Part shown: positions 25,764 to 33,837 of the stretch, piece after piece
How the letters are laid out: each line of letters starts with the position of its first letter
How positions within the stretch are numbered: the first letter of the stretch is position 1
Assembly: GCA_934654775.1 (NCBI GenBank)
Contig: CAKUGR010000003.1
Coordinates: 97,424-161,423 of the forward strand
Source of the DNA: an uncultured Collinsella sp.
GTDB lineage: Bacteria; Actinomycetota; Coriobacteriia; Coriobacteriales; Coriobacteriaceae
DNA: 64,000 bases
Reading direction: 5' to 3'
Translations under genes and position numbers: made by a program
Notes under the pieces: model-generated
Told to the model about the DNA's origin: nothing
The model's database searches: none
Seen by the model: only the letters and a program-made list of their open reading frames with translations

Positions 25764-26948
25764 GTGGCTAAGGCTAAGGCGAAGGCGAAGAAGAAGACGA
25801 CGGGGGCGCGGGCTAAGCGTGATCGTCGTCGGAAGCTCGCGACCGAAGCTCCCGCATCTGCTGAGGAGTTGCTGGCGAGTGTTCCGGGGCTTGACGCGCT
25901 GCAGGATGTTCCGGCGTTCGATGACCTGCCGGTCGATGCGGCTCAGCAGGCTGCATTTGACGACTTTTGCGCACAGGCCGAGGAGCCCGAGCAGATGCAG
26001 CTCGGTGCCGTGGTGCGCCTGGACCGCGGGTTTCCGCTGGTGGCGACTGCCGATGACACGTTTCGTGCCGAGCATGCCGTAGGGTTTGCCAAGTCGCGTG
26101 GCGAGGACGAGGTCTTGCTGCCCGCCGTGGGCGACCGCGTGGCGGTGCGTCGCGCTCCCGGGCACGACATGGGCGTGATCGAGTGCGTCCTGCCGCGCCG
26201 TACGAGCTTTGAGCGTTGGCGTGGCCGTGCCCGCGGGGAGCGTCAGGTACTCTGCTCCAACGTGGATAGCGTGCTGATTGTGCAGGCACTCGGTGCCGGC
26301 GAGGTGCTGCTCGACCGTGTGGCGCGCTCGCTGGTGCTGGCGCTCGATTGCGATGCCGAGCCGGTGGTGGTGCTCACCAAGGCCGACCGCTGCGAGACCG
26401 ATGAGCTCGAGCGCGACCTGGACCGCGTGCGCCGTCTGGTGGGTCCGGACGTGCGCGTGATCGTGACGTCTTCTGCCGAGGGCCTCGGCCTGGACGAGGT
26501 GCGCGCCTGCGTGCCGGCTGGGAGCTGTGCCATGATCTTGGGCGAGTCGGGCGCCGGCAAGTCAACGCTGCTCAATGCGCTGCTGGGCCACGATGCGCTG
26601 GCCACTGGTGGCGTGCGCGAGCGTGATGACCAAGGTCGCCACACCACGGTTGCGCGCGTGATGGTGGCGCTGCCGGGCGACGCCGGCGTGATCGCCGATG
26701 CCCCGGGCCTGCGCAGCCTGCCGCTCGTGGGACATGAGCGGGGCCTGGCGCGTGCCTTCCCCGAGATCGTCGAGGCGTCGCGTACGTGCCGGTTTGGCGA
26801 TTGCACGCACACTCACGAGCCGGGTTGCGCCGTTCGCGAGGCCGAAGATGCCGGACAGATCGACGGTCTGCGTCTGGAGACGTTCCAAAACCTGGCGTCA
26901 TCCATGCGCGTGAGTGCCCAAATGCTCGACCCCGATGTTCATCTGTAA
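25764..26948 (+). CDS. rsgA: ribosome small subunit-dependent GTPase A
   Basis: 394 residues from GTG 25764 (GGGAGG 7 bases upstream). Residues 1-30 are a Lys/Ala-rich basic extension. An OB-fold follows (about 75-140), then the circularly permuted GTPase: G4 LTKAD (near 208), G1 GESGAGKSTLLN (near 260), G3 DAPG (near 312). The C-terminal zinc-binding cluster is CRFGDCTHTHEPGC (near 343). It assists late 30S maturation in the cytoplasm. Longer than the typical ~300 residues because of the N-terminal extension and an Ala/Asp-rich linker. Confidence 0.94.
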   Translation: MAKAKAKAKKKTTGARAKRDRRRKLATEAPASAEELLASVPGLDALQDVPAFDDLPVDAAQQAAFDDFCAQAEEPEQMQLGAVVRLDRGFPLVATADDTFRAEHAVGFAKSRGEDEVLLPAVGDRVAVRRAPGHDMGVIECVLPRRTSFERWRGRARGERQVLCSNVDSVLIVQALGAGEVLLDRVARSLVLALDCDAEPVVVLTKADRCETDELERDLDRVRRLVGPDVRVIVTSSAEGLGLDEVRACVPAGSCAMILGESGAGKSTLLNALLGHDALATGGVRERDDQGRHTTVARVMVALPGDAGVIADAPGLRSLPLVGHERGLARAFPEIVEASRTCRFGDCTHTHEPGCAVREAEDAGQIDGLRLETFQNLASSMRVSAQMLDPDVHL

Positions 26949-26964
26949 TTGAATTTTCCTATGA

Positions 26965-27001
26965 CAGCCGTCTCCTAATTGCTTGGGAGACGGCTTTTTT
27001 G
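26965..27001 (+). terminator. rsgA terminator
   Basis: AGCCGTCTCC (26966-26975) pairs with GGAGACGGCT around a short loop and is followed by TTTTTT. Confidence 0.9.
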
Positions 27002-27037
27002 CTGCCAAAGCGCCTCGAAACATGCGTTTTGCCGACG

Positions 27038-27091
27038 TGCTGACCAAAACCTTGCCACGAGCTTGACGGGCTGGTCAGCTTTTGGTCAGCA
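27038..27091. promoter_or_regulatory. 12-bp inverted repeat upstream of the Tad pilus operon
   Basis: TGCTGACCAAAA (27038-27049) is repeated in perfect inverted orientation at 27080-27091, with an additional direct GGTCAGC at 27073-27079. A TTGACA hexamer follows at 27098-27103. Candidate operator for the pilus operon. The remaining bases up to 27200 hold a CGGGC-GCCCG hairpin near 27166-27179 and no gene. Confidence 0.45.
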
Positions 27092-27200
27092 ATTGGTTTG
27101 ACACGTAAAACCAAGATTGCGATTGCGCCGCTTTGCGCCCTGGTCGCCCAGACAATGGTGGTACGGGCATTTGCCCGGCACCGCCATGAGAGGAGCGGCC

Positions 27201-27860
27201 GTGAACAAGAGCAAGCGCATCGCCATCAGTCTGGTCGCGGGCGTGCTTGCCGCGGCGCTCTGCATGGTCTACGGCTCGTCGATCCGCTCGCAAGCCGAGC
27301 AAGCCCAGGCCGAGACCTTGGCAAAATACGGCGGCGATCGTGTTGAGGTGTGCGTCGCGGCGCGCGATATCGATGCGGGCGAGACCCTCGACGAGACTAA
27401 TGTCATAACTCAGGAATGGCTGGCGAGTCTGCTGCCGCGTGATGCGGCGACCGAGCTGCGTCAGGTGCGCGGCGACGTGACGACCTCGCGCATTCCCAAA
27501 AACGCCGTGATTTGCAATGTCTACACCAAAGCCGAGAGCCACAAGCTCGAGGTGCCTAAAGGCAAGGTTGCCGTGTCGGTGGCGGTCGATGTCGAGCACT
27601 CGGTCGGCGGCGCCACGGGCGTGGGCAGCTACGTGGACGTGTACGTGCAAAAAGATGGCGTGACCGACCGGCTGTGCGGCGCGTACGTGATCGATACCAG
27701 CGAAGAGGCCGGCGCCACGCGCGAAGGCAAGATCGAGTGGGTGACGCTGGCGGCAGACCCCGAAGATGTCAAGGAATTGCTGGGAGCCTCGGGAAAGGGA
27801 ACGGTCAGCTTGACGATTCCCGCTACGGCGCGCGGCAAAAAGAGCGGAGGCGACGAGTGA
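27201..27860 (+). CDS. cpaB: CpaB/RcpC-like Tad pilus assembly protein (SAF domain)
   Basis: 219 residues from GTG 27201 (AGGAGC 5 bases upstream); ATG 27186 is the alternative. An N-terminal membrane helix (about 7-25) is followed by a SAF-type domain with ARDIDAGETLDETNVI (near 53) and SRIPKNAVICN (near 95), as in CpaB/RcpC. In Gram-negative Tad systems CpaB stabilises the secretin; no secretin is encoded here, so in this organism it probably acts at the membrane-wall interface. First gene of the pilus operon; its TGA overlaps the next start region. Confidence 0.8.
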   Translation: MNKSKRIAISLVAGVLAAALCMVYGSSIRSQAEQAQAETLAKYGGDRVEVCVAARDIDAGETLDETNVITQEWLASLLPRDAATELRQVRGDVTTSRIPKNAVICNVYTKAESHKLEVPKGKVAVSVAVDVEHSVGGATGVGSYVDVYVQKDGVTDRLCGAYVIDTSEEAGATREGKIEWVTLAADPEDVKELLGASGKGTVSLTIPATARGKKSGGDE

Positions 27861-29509
27861 TGAAGGCGATCTGGCTTGCGTGCTGCGCATGCGGCGATTA
27901 CGGGCTGCTACAGCAGGAAGTCGAGGGTCGCGATGTGGGCGCGCAGGTGCTTCGCGTGGGCGACCTGGACGGGCTGGTATCCATGGCACGGGCGTTTCCG
28001 TCGCGCCGCGGTGCCGCCATCATCGCGGCGTCTCTGTTCGATACCGAAGACGTGCGGAAGACCGTTGCGCGCCTGACGGCCGAGGGCCGTGTGAGTCGCG
28101 TCGTCGTGTTGATCGAGGCACTCGACCCGTCGGATATCGAAGGGCTGTTTCGCGCGGGGGCGACCGAGGTCATCGCTGCGCACAGTTTGTGTGGCAACGG
28201 GCGCGCGGGTGAGGGAACGGTTGATTCCGATCGGTGCATGACGATTGGGCCCGATGCTTTTGTTGATAGGGAACCCGGGGCGCCTCGCGCTACAAGAGGC
28301 CCGCGTGTTGATGAATATGGAAAAGCGGAAGCCGAGCATGGTCGGCGCCCCCGGGACCCCCTTGTATACGATCATGTCGGAGAGCCGGTGCCGTATGGCG
28401 ATGACGTTCCGGTCGAAGATATGGGATACGTGCATGGCGTGAATCTGGCCGATGAGCTCGATGAGGTCGAGGGCTTTGCCGGTGCTGGCGAGCCGTGTGC
28501 CGCTGCGCCTTCGGCCGCGGAACCGCAGCTCGGGCAGCCTGCCATGCCGGCTTGGGCTCAGAGCATGACCGCGGCGGGGGAGACGGGGATGTTGTCGCCC
28601 GCGCCCGCGTCGCCGGTTCCTGCGCCGTCAGCCCCCGCGCCGGCGGCGGATGCTTCGATTCCGTCGCGTCGGGCACCGGTCGTCTGCGCTGTTTCGGGTT
28701 CGGGCGGTTGTGGCAAGTCGACGATCGTTGCCACCATGGCGCATGCGGCGTCGCTGTTGGGTTTGCGTGCCGCCGTGCTCGACTTGGACCTCATGTTTGG
28801 AAACCTATACGATCTGCTGGGTGCCGATGCCCCGCACGATATGGCGACGCTTATCGAGCCGTCGGCGGCGGGTGTGCTTGCCGAGTCGGATATCGTGGCC
28901 GCGTCGATGCGCGTTGCCCCGGGCGTCACGCTCTGGGGACCTGTCGCGGCCCCCGAGAAGGCCGAACTCATGGCGCGCCCGGTGGAGCTGCTGCTCGATG
29001 TTTTGCGTCGCGAATCCGACGTGGTCTTTGCCGACACCTCGGTCTTTTGGGGCGATGCCGTGGCCGCCGCGGTGGCGGCGAGCGACCGTTGCCTGGTCGT
29101 AGGCGATGCGGCGGTATCGTCCGCGACATCCGCTTCGCGTGTCATTGAACTGGCGAGCCGTGTGGGCGTGCCACGCACGCGCATGAGCGCCGTGTTCAAC
29201 CGGTTTGGTGCGCGCGGTGCCGACGAGGACGTCGCCATGCGTTTTGAGATCGCCTGCGCGCTGAGTTCCAAGATCCGCATTGCCGATGGCGGCCAGGACC
29301 TGACCGCGCTCATGGCATTCGGCCGCGCCGACGAGGCGGTGGGCCAGACGAGCGCTTTTGCGACCAGCGTGCGCGAGGCCACGCGCGAGATGCTCGTGGA
29401 GCTGGGCTGCGCCGTCGGTCCCTGGAGCGACATGGTCACCGACCGCGCGACGCGCACCGAGCGCCCGCGCATCCGTCTTCCCTGGTCGCGCGAGGGTGAT
29501 CCACGATGA
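27860..29509 (+). CDS. tadZ: TadZ/CpaE-like ATPase (MinD/ParA family)
   Basis: 549 residues. N-terminal about 120 residues resemble a receiver-like domain (VVLIEALDPSDIEGLFRAGATEV), as in TadZ/CpaE. A Pro/Ala-rich linker (about 150-270) follows. Then the ATPase: Walker A variant SGSGGCGKSTIV (near 282), ALDLDLMFGN-type switch (VLDLDLMFGNLYD, near 307), and later MRFEIACALSSKIRIADGG. It positions the pilus machinery at a cell site. Start ATG 27860 overlaps the stop of cpaB (TGATG). The disordered linker is long for the family. Confidence 0.82.
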   Translation: MKAIWLACCACGDYGLLQQEVEGRDVGAQVLRVGDLDGLVSMARAFPSRRGAAIIAASLFDTEDVRKTVARLTAEGRVSRVVVLIEALDPSDIEGLFRAGATEVIAAHSLCGNGRAGEGTVDSDRCMTIGPDAFVDREPGAPRATRGPRVDEYGKAEAEHGRRPRDPLVYDHVGEPVPYGDDVPVEDMGYVHGVNLADELDEVEGFAGAGEPCAAAPSAAEPQLGQPAMPAWAQSMTAAGETGMLSPAPASPVPAPSAPAPAADASIPSRRAPVVCAVSGSGGCGKSTIVATMAHAASLLGLRAAVLDLDLMFGNLYDLLGADAPHDMATLIEPSAAGVLAESDIVAASMRVAPGVTLWGPVAAPEKAELMARPVELLLDVLRRESDVVFADTSVFWGDAVAAAVAASDRCLVVGDAAVSSATSASRVIELASRVGVPRTRMSAVFNRFGARGADEDVAMRFEIACALSSKIRIADGGQDLTALMAFGRADEAVGQTSAFATSVREATREMLVELGCAVGPWSDMVTDRATRTERPRIRLPWSREGDPR

Positions 29510-30834
29510 GCCTGCAAACAAGGATAAAGGCTGCCGGTGCGGCCGCCGCGGCTACCCCCGTCGATGCGGGACGCCGCCGCGCCGTTAAGCGTCGCACTAA
29601 GCGCGCGGTGATGGACCGCATGGGCTACGACGAGGTGGCGCGCATCAGTGCCTACGTCGATCCGTCCCTTGCCCGCTCGGAGCTGCGCCCGGCGGTAGAA
29701 GCGGCGCTCAACGTGGAAGAGTCGACCGACTTGGCGGCGCCCGAACGCGAGACCATCATCGACGAGATCTTAGATGACGTGGTGGGTCTAGGCCCGCTGC
29801 AGCCGCTCATCGAGGACGACACCGTTACCGAAATCATGATCAACGGCTGCCGCTCGGCCTTCTTTGAGCGCGGCGGCGTTTTGTATCCCATCGAGCATGC
29901 GTTTGAGGACGACGAGCAGATCCGCGTGCTCATCGACCGCATCATCTCGCCGCTCGGCCGTCGTATCGACGAGCGCAGCCCCATCGTCAACGCCCGCCTT
30001 AAGACGGGCTATCGCGTCAACGCGGTGATTCCGCCCGTGGCGATCGACGGGCCAATCCTTACCATCCGCAAGTTCTCGGACCGTATCTGTTCGTTGGACG
30101 AGCTCGTGGGGCTGGGGTCGCTGCCGCTTTGGTATGCGCAGTTGCTGTCGTGCGCGGTGTCGTTGCGGCAGGATCTGGCGGTTGCGGGAGGCACGGGCTC
30201 GGGCAAGACCACGCTGCTCAACGCGCTGTCGTGCGAGATTTCCACCGGCGAGCGCATCGTGACGATCGAGGATTCCGCCGAGCTCAAGTTTGCGCATCAC
30301 CCCCACGTAGTTCGTCTGGAGGCGCGTGAGGCGTCAATCGAGGGCGAGGGCGCGGTGACGATTCGCGACCTGGTAACGAATGCCCTGCGTATGCGCCCCG
30401 ACCGCATCGTCGTGGGCGAGGTGCGCGGCGCCGAGTGCTGCGACATGCTGCAGGCCATGAATACGGGCCACGACGGCTCGCTCACCACGCTCCATGCGGG
30501 TACCGAGCAGGAGACCGTGGTTCGCCTGACGCTGCTTGCGCGCTACGGCATCGATTTGCCGAGTGAGCTTATCGAAGAGCAGATCGCCATGGCGCTCGAC
30601 GGCATCGTGATGTCCGAGCGTCATGCAGATGGCAGGCGCTTTGTGGCCTCATATTCGGGGGTTCACCGCGGCGCGTCGGGCGGTGTTGAGCTCGAACGCT
30701 ACGTGACGTTCGATGCCGCCGAACGTACCTGGACGCTCGACCGCGAGCCGCCGTTTATTGCGGAGGGCTTGCGGTCGGGGACGCTCACGCAAGAGGAGGT
30801 GGACGAATGGAGATCGCTATGCCCCTCGTCGTAG
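29506..30834 (+). CDS. tadA: TadA/CpaF secretion ATPase
   Basis: 442 residues, start overlapping tadZ by 4 bases. The N-terminal domain is followed by the type II/IV secretion ATPase core: Walker [13 protein letters not shown] (near 228), Asp box [10 protein letters not shown] (near 254), Walker [12 protein letters not shown] (near 303) and the His box TLHAGT (near 329). It powers Flp pilus assembly at the inner face of the membrane. The length and order match CpaF proteins of Gram-positive Tad loci. Confidence 0.94.
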   Translation: MSLQTRIKAAGAAAAATPVDAGRRRAVKRRTKRAVMDRMGYDEVARISAYVDPSLARSELRPAVEAALNVEESTDLAAPERETIIDEILDDVVGLGPLQPLIEDDTVTEIMINGCRSAFFERGGVLYPIEHAFEDDEQIRVLIDRIISPLGRRIDERSPIVNARLKTGYRVNAVIPPVAIDGPILTIRKFSDRICSLDELVGLGSLPLWYAQLLSCAVSLRQDLAVAGGTGSGKTTLLNALSCEISTGERIVTIEDSAELKFAHHPHVVRLEAREASIEGEGAVTIRDLVTNALRMRPDRIVVGEVRGAECCDMLQAMNTGHDGSLTTLHAGTEQETVVRLTLLARYGIDLPSELIEEQIAMALDGIVMSERHADGRRFVASYSGVHRGASGGVELERYVTFDAAERTWTLDREPPFIAEGLRSGTLTQEEVDEWRSLCPSS

Positions 30835-31733
30835 GGGGGTTGGCGGGGCTTTCTGTCGCGACGGCGTGTGGGGCAGAACCTCGTGTGCCGCGGATGCCGC
30901 CGGCGGAGCTGGCGCGCCAGACGCTCGAATCGATGGCGGAGAAGCTGCCGCGTGAGTTGGCGGAAAACGACCTGCTGACAAAGATTGCCCGCTCGTGGGC
31001 GTCGCTGATTCCCGCAGATCGCCTTGGGCTTGCTATTGAGGATAACCCGGATCGTCTGGCATTTCTGCTGCTGTCGAGCGGTATCTGCAGCGTTTTGCTG
31101 GCCGTTGCGTCGTTGTCGCCCATCGGCTTTGTCTTGGGGCTGGTGGCGCCGTTTGGCGTGGGTGCCGCGCGTGACACCTTCGATCGCCGACGCGAACAAC
31201 ATGATGTGGAAGAGGCCATGCCCGAGGCATTCACAGCGTTATCCATGTCGCTTGCCTCGGGGCATTCGCTGGCACAGGGTATGCGCTTTGTGGGCGCCCA
31301 TGCGCAAGAGCCGGTGCATACCGAGTTTTTGCGGGTGGCGGCGGCAATCGATTGCGGTATCTCGGCGACCGACGCACTCGATGACCTACTCGTTCGCATC
31401 GATGCCCCCGGCCTTTCGCTTGTCACCTTGGCGCTCAAAGTATCGCAGCGTACCGGGGCTCCGCTTGCCGGCTTGCTGTCCGAGGCGTCGAGCATGGTGG
31501 GTGAGCGCATTGAGCTCAAACGCCGTCTGGACGTTAAGACGTCACAGGCGCGTATGTCGGCACACATGGTCGCGGCGATGCCGGCGGGCATGTGCGCGGT
31601 ACTGGCTTTGCTTTCGGCAGACTTTCGTCGCGGTCTTGCGACGCCGGCTGGTGCGGGCGCCGTGGTGCTGGGACTTGCCCTCAACGTCGTTGCCCTGGTA
31701 GTTATCCGGCGCATTATGCGGGTGGAGTTATGA
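30807..31733 (+). CDS. tadB: TadB-like pilus assembly membrane protein
   Basis: 308 residues, overlapping tadA by 28 bases with an AGGAGG ribosome binding site inside tadA. Membrane segments near residues 5-20, 88-118 and 250-300 flank a type II secretion F domain (VEEAMPEAFTALSMSLASGHSLAQGM, seen near 131). Forms the inner-membrane platform with TadC. Confidence 0.85.
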   Translation: MEIAMPLVVGGLAGLSVATACGAEPRVPRMPPAELARQTLESMAEKLPRELAENDLLTKIARSWASLIPADRLGLAIEDNPDRLAFLLLSSGICSVLLAVASLSPIGFVLGLVAPFGVGAARDTFDRRREQHDVEEAMPEAFTALSMSLASGHSLAQGMRFVGAHAQEPVHTEFLRVAAAIDCGISATDALDDLLVRIDAPGLSLVTLALKVSQRTGAPLAGLLSEASSMVGERIELKRRLDVKTSQARMSAHMVAAMPAGMCAVLALLSADFRRGLATPAGAGAVVLGLALNVVALVVIRRIMRVEL

Positions 31734-32371
31734 GTGCCCTGGTCGGGGCCGCGGCTTGTCTGTGTGCCCTGAGCGTATTTGCCGCGACAGGTTTGGAGCG
31801 TGCGGATGCTCGCAAGATTGCAGAGACGTGCAAGCGTGAGGCGGTACTGGTCATTGCTGCGGGCCGCTCGGTGATCGATGCCCTGACCGCGCGAATGAAG
31901 GGCGCGATTGGGACGGGCGGCCCGGCGCGGGTGTCGCTCGGTGAGGTGTCCGAGATGATCGACGTGGTGCGCCTGGGGCTTTCTGCCGGCCTTTCGTTTG
32001 ACGCGGCGCTCGAGATTTTCTGTGCCAATCGTCGGTCGGTGCTGGCCGTCCGTCTTGAGCGAGCCTGCATGGCGTGGCAGGTGGGCGTGGGGACGCGCGA
32101 GGCCGAGCTGTTGGCTGCCGCGCGTGATTTGGACGTGAAGGCGCTCGAGACCTTTGCCATCACGGTGGGGCAGGCGCTTGCCCTGGGCGCTCCGCTGGCC
32201 GAGACGCTGGCTGCTCAAAGTCGCGAGATCCGTGCGGCCCATCGCGCCGCAGTCGAGCGCGAGATCGAGCGCGCACCTGTCAAGTTGCTGATTCCCACCG
32301 GCACGCTCATCTTGCCGGCGTTGCTTCTGTCCATATTGGGCCCGCTGCTGGGAGCAGGCGGGATGATGTAG
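31730..32371 (+). CDS. tadC: TadC-like pilus assembly membrane protein
   Basis: 213 residues; ATGA overlap with tadB. N-terminal helix, a T2SF domain (VRLGLSAGLSFDAALEIF near 80, and FAITVGQALALGAPLAETL near 143), and a C-terminal membrane helix (near 185-208). Shorter than Gram-negative TadC, as is common in Gram-positive loci. Partner of TadB. Confidence 0.82.
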   Translation: MSALVGAAACLCALSVFAATGLERADARKIAETCKREAVLVIAAGRSVIDALTARMKGAIGTGGPARVSLGEVSEMIDVVRLGLSAGLSFDAALEIFCANRRSVLAVRLERACMAWQVGVGTREAELLAAARDLDVKALETFAITVGQALALGAPLAETLAAQSREIRAAHRAAVEREIERAPVKLLIPTGTLILPALLLSILGPLLGAGGMM

Positions 32372-32381
32372 GGAGGAATAT

Positions 32382-32615
32382 ATGAACACGATGACCGACA
32401 TTGCGGGCAAGGCTTGGAGTTGGGCTTTTTGCCAGGCAATCCGCGCTCGCCAGCGCGCCAAGGCGCTGCTGCAGGAGGAGAGCGCGCAGGGCACTACCGA
32501 ATACGCCATCTTGGTCGGCGTGCTCGTGGTGATCGCGATTATCGCCATCGTTGCGTTTAAGAGCAAAGTCGAAGAGCTATGGAACGCGATCAAAGACGGC
32601 ATCAACAGTCTGTAG
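32382..32615 (+). CDS. flp: Flp-type IVb pilin
   Basis: 77 residues with GGAGG before the ATG. A basic leader of about 36 residues ends in ESAQGTTEYAILVG, followed by a hydrophobic helix. The Gly, then Glu-Tyr pattern is the Flp prepilin signature. The remaining C-terminus (KSKVEELWNAIKDGINSL) is short and amphipathic, as in Flp pilins. It is the major subunit of the predicted pilus. Cleavage needs a prepilin peptidase that is not in this window. Confidence 0.88.
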   Translation: MNTMTDIAGKAWSWAFCQAIRARQRAKALLQEESAQGTTEYAILVGVLVVIAIIAIVAFKSKVEELWNAIKDGINSL

Positions 32616-33142
32616 GAGGCGGGCGGCCTGTTGGCTCGCTGCTGGTATGTGCCTGCTTAACCGTGGCGATAGCGGCGGCGCTTTGGGGGTTGGGTGTTGC
32701 GCGGCAGCAGCGTCCAGACGCTACCGCCGATTTGGGATCGGGCTCGGCGGTAGCGTCACAAGCAAAAGACGCGCGGGATGCGGGCGCCCAGGATGCCGCC
32801 GTCACGGCTCGGACCTTTTTGCAGGTGCTCGATGAGCGGGCGGCCAGCGCGACGGAGCCCTCTGCAGACAACGCGATCGCGGTTCGGCTCGCATGGTCCG
32901 AGGATCGGCCGATGACCGAGGCGGCGGCAGACCTGTTGCGCGCCTATCGCGAAGTGCCCACGGCCCAGCTTGCCCTGAGCGGCTACCTCGATATTAAGGG
33001 CAACGTATGGGGCGCTATCGTGCGCGATGGACGTGGCTGGGTCGACATGGTGACGGTTGCCGCGGATGCCGGCGATGCTTCGTGCCGCCTGCGTGCCGTG
33101 CGTCTGGTTCCGCAAACAACGGAGTCAAAGGAGGGGTCGTGA
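32579..33142 (+). CDS. hypothetical exported/anchored protein of the Tad operon
   Basis: 187 residues if the ATG at 32579 (overlapping flp) is used; a GTG at 32663 is the alternative, and the AGGAGG at 32615-32620 does not point clearly to either. One hydrophobic segment (about 19-38) is followed by an Ala/Asp-rich domain with AAADLLRAYREVPTAQLALSG (near 110) and a C-terminal beta-type region. I do not recognise a family. The position between two pilin-like genes suggests an accessory pilus factor. Confidence 0.55.
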   Translation: MERDQRRHQQSVGGGRPVGSLLVCACLTVAIAAALWGLGVARQQRPDATADLGSGSAVASQAKDARDAGAQDAAVTARTFLQVLDERAASATEPSADNAIAVRLAWSEDRPMTEAAADLLRAYREVPTAQLALSGYLDIKGNVWGAIVRDGRGWVDMVTVAADAGDASCRLRAVRLVPQTTESKEGS

Positions 33143-33143
33143 A

Positions 33144-33362
33144 ATGCATGATGCCCTGCGTGAGGAATCTGCTCAGTCGACCGTCGAATACGCCATCGTC
33201 ACCGTGGCACTGTTGTCGATCGTGCTGGCGATTGCGGGACTTTGGCGCGCAGGCACCGACGGGCGCTTGGCGGCGCTGGTCGAGCAGGCAGCGTCTCATG
33301 GCGTCGCTCCGTCGTCGGTTATCGATGCCGCGACGGGTGCCAAGGACATCGCGCTGTACTGA
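33144..33362 (+). CDS. second pilin-like (Flp/TadE-leader) small protein
   Basis: 72 residues from ATG 33144 with GGAGGGG upstream. It begins MHDALREESAQSTVEYAI and continues with a hydrophobic helix to about residue 32. The TVEYA motif matches the prepilin-like leader of Flp and TadE proteins, but with Ser instead of Gly before it. The C-terminus (about 35-72) is a short soluble tail. Possibly a minor pilin or pseudopilin. Confidence 0.7.
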   Translation: MHDALREESAQSTVEYAIVTVALLSIVLAIAGLWRAGTDGRLAALVEQAASHGVAPSSVIDAATGAKDIALY

Positions 33363-33837
33363 TGCCGCGCGCGAGGATCGGGCGCAGTCTACGGTCGAGG
33401 CCGCCTTTTTGCTGCCAACGTTTTTGACGCTCATCCTGCTCGCATTGCAGCCGGTGTGCCTGCTCTACACGCGCGCGGTCATGGAGTCTGCCGCCGCCGA
33501 GACCGCGCGGCTTATGACCACGACGACGGTGGAGGACGACGATGACCTTAAGGAGTTCACTCGCCGTCGACTTGCCGCGGTGCCCAATGTCTCGATTTTT
33601 CATGCCGGCGGGCCGCTGTCGTGGGATATCGAGTTGGGCCGGGCGGGCGCGGGCGGCACCTCGTCCGTGTCTGTTGCCGGCGAGGTTAAGCCGCTGCCCG
33701 TGATCGGTGCATTTGTGCAGGCCATGGGCAGTGCGGGTGAGGGTGGCTATGTCGAGCTCAAGGTCGATGTCTCGTATCGATCGCGTCCCGAATGGCTGGA
33801 GGGAGATTATGATTCATGGATTGCTGCATGGGATTAG
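33325..33837 (+). CDS. TadE-like pseudopilin
   Basis: 170 residues from ATG 33325, overlapping the preceding gene; GTG 33337 is an alternative and neither has a strong ribosome binding site. The signature is AQSTVEAAFLLPTFLTLILL (near 24), where the Glu of a TadE prepilin leader lies in a hydrophobic helix. A mixed alpha/beta extracytoplasmic domain follows. TadE proteins are minor pseudopilins needed for Flp assembly. Confidence 0.72.
   Translation: MPRRVPRTSRCTDAAREDRAQSTVEAAFLLPTFLTLILLALQPVCLLYTRAVMESAAAETARLMTTTTVEDDDDLKEFTRRRLAAVPNVSIFHAGGPLSWDIELGRAGAGGTSSVSVAGEVKPLPVIGAFVQAMGSAGEGGYVELKVDVSYRSRPEWLEGDYDSWIAAWD

Noticed and set aside
27674..27859. Upstream extension of tadZ
   Set aside because: An in-frame stretch before ATG 27860 overlaps cpaB in another frame and has an Arg-rich composition typical of shadow translation; the RBS supports 27860.
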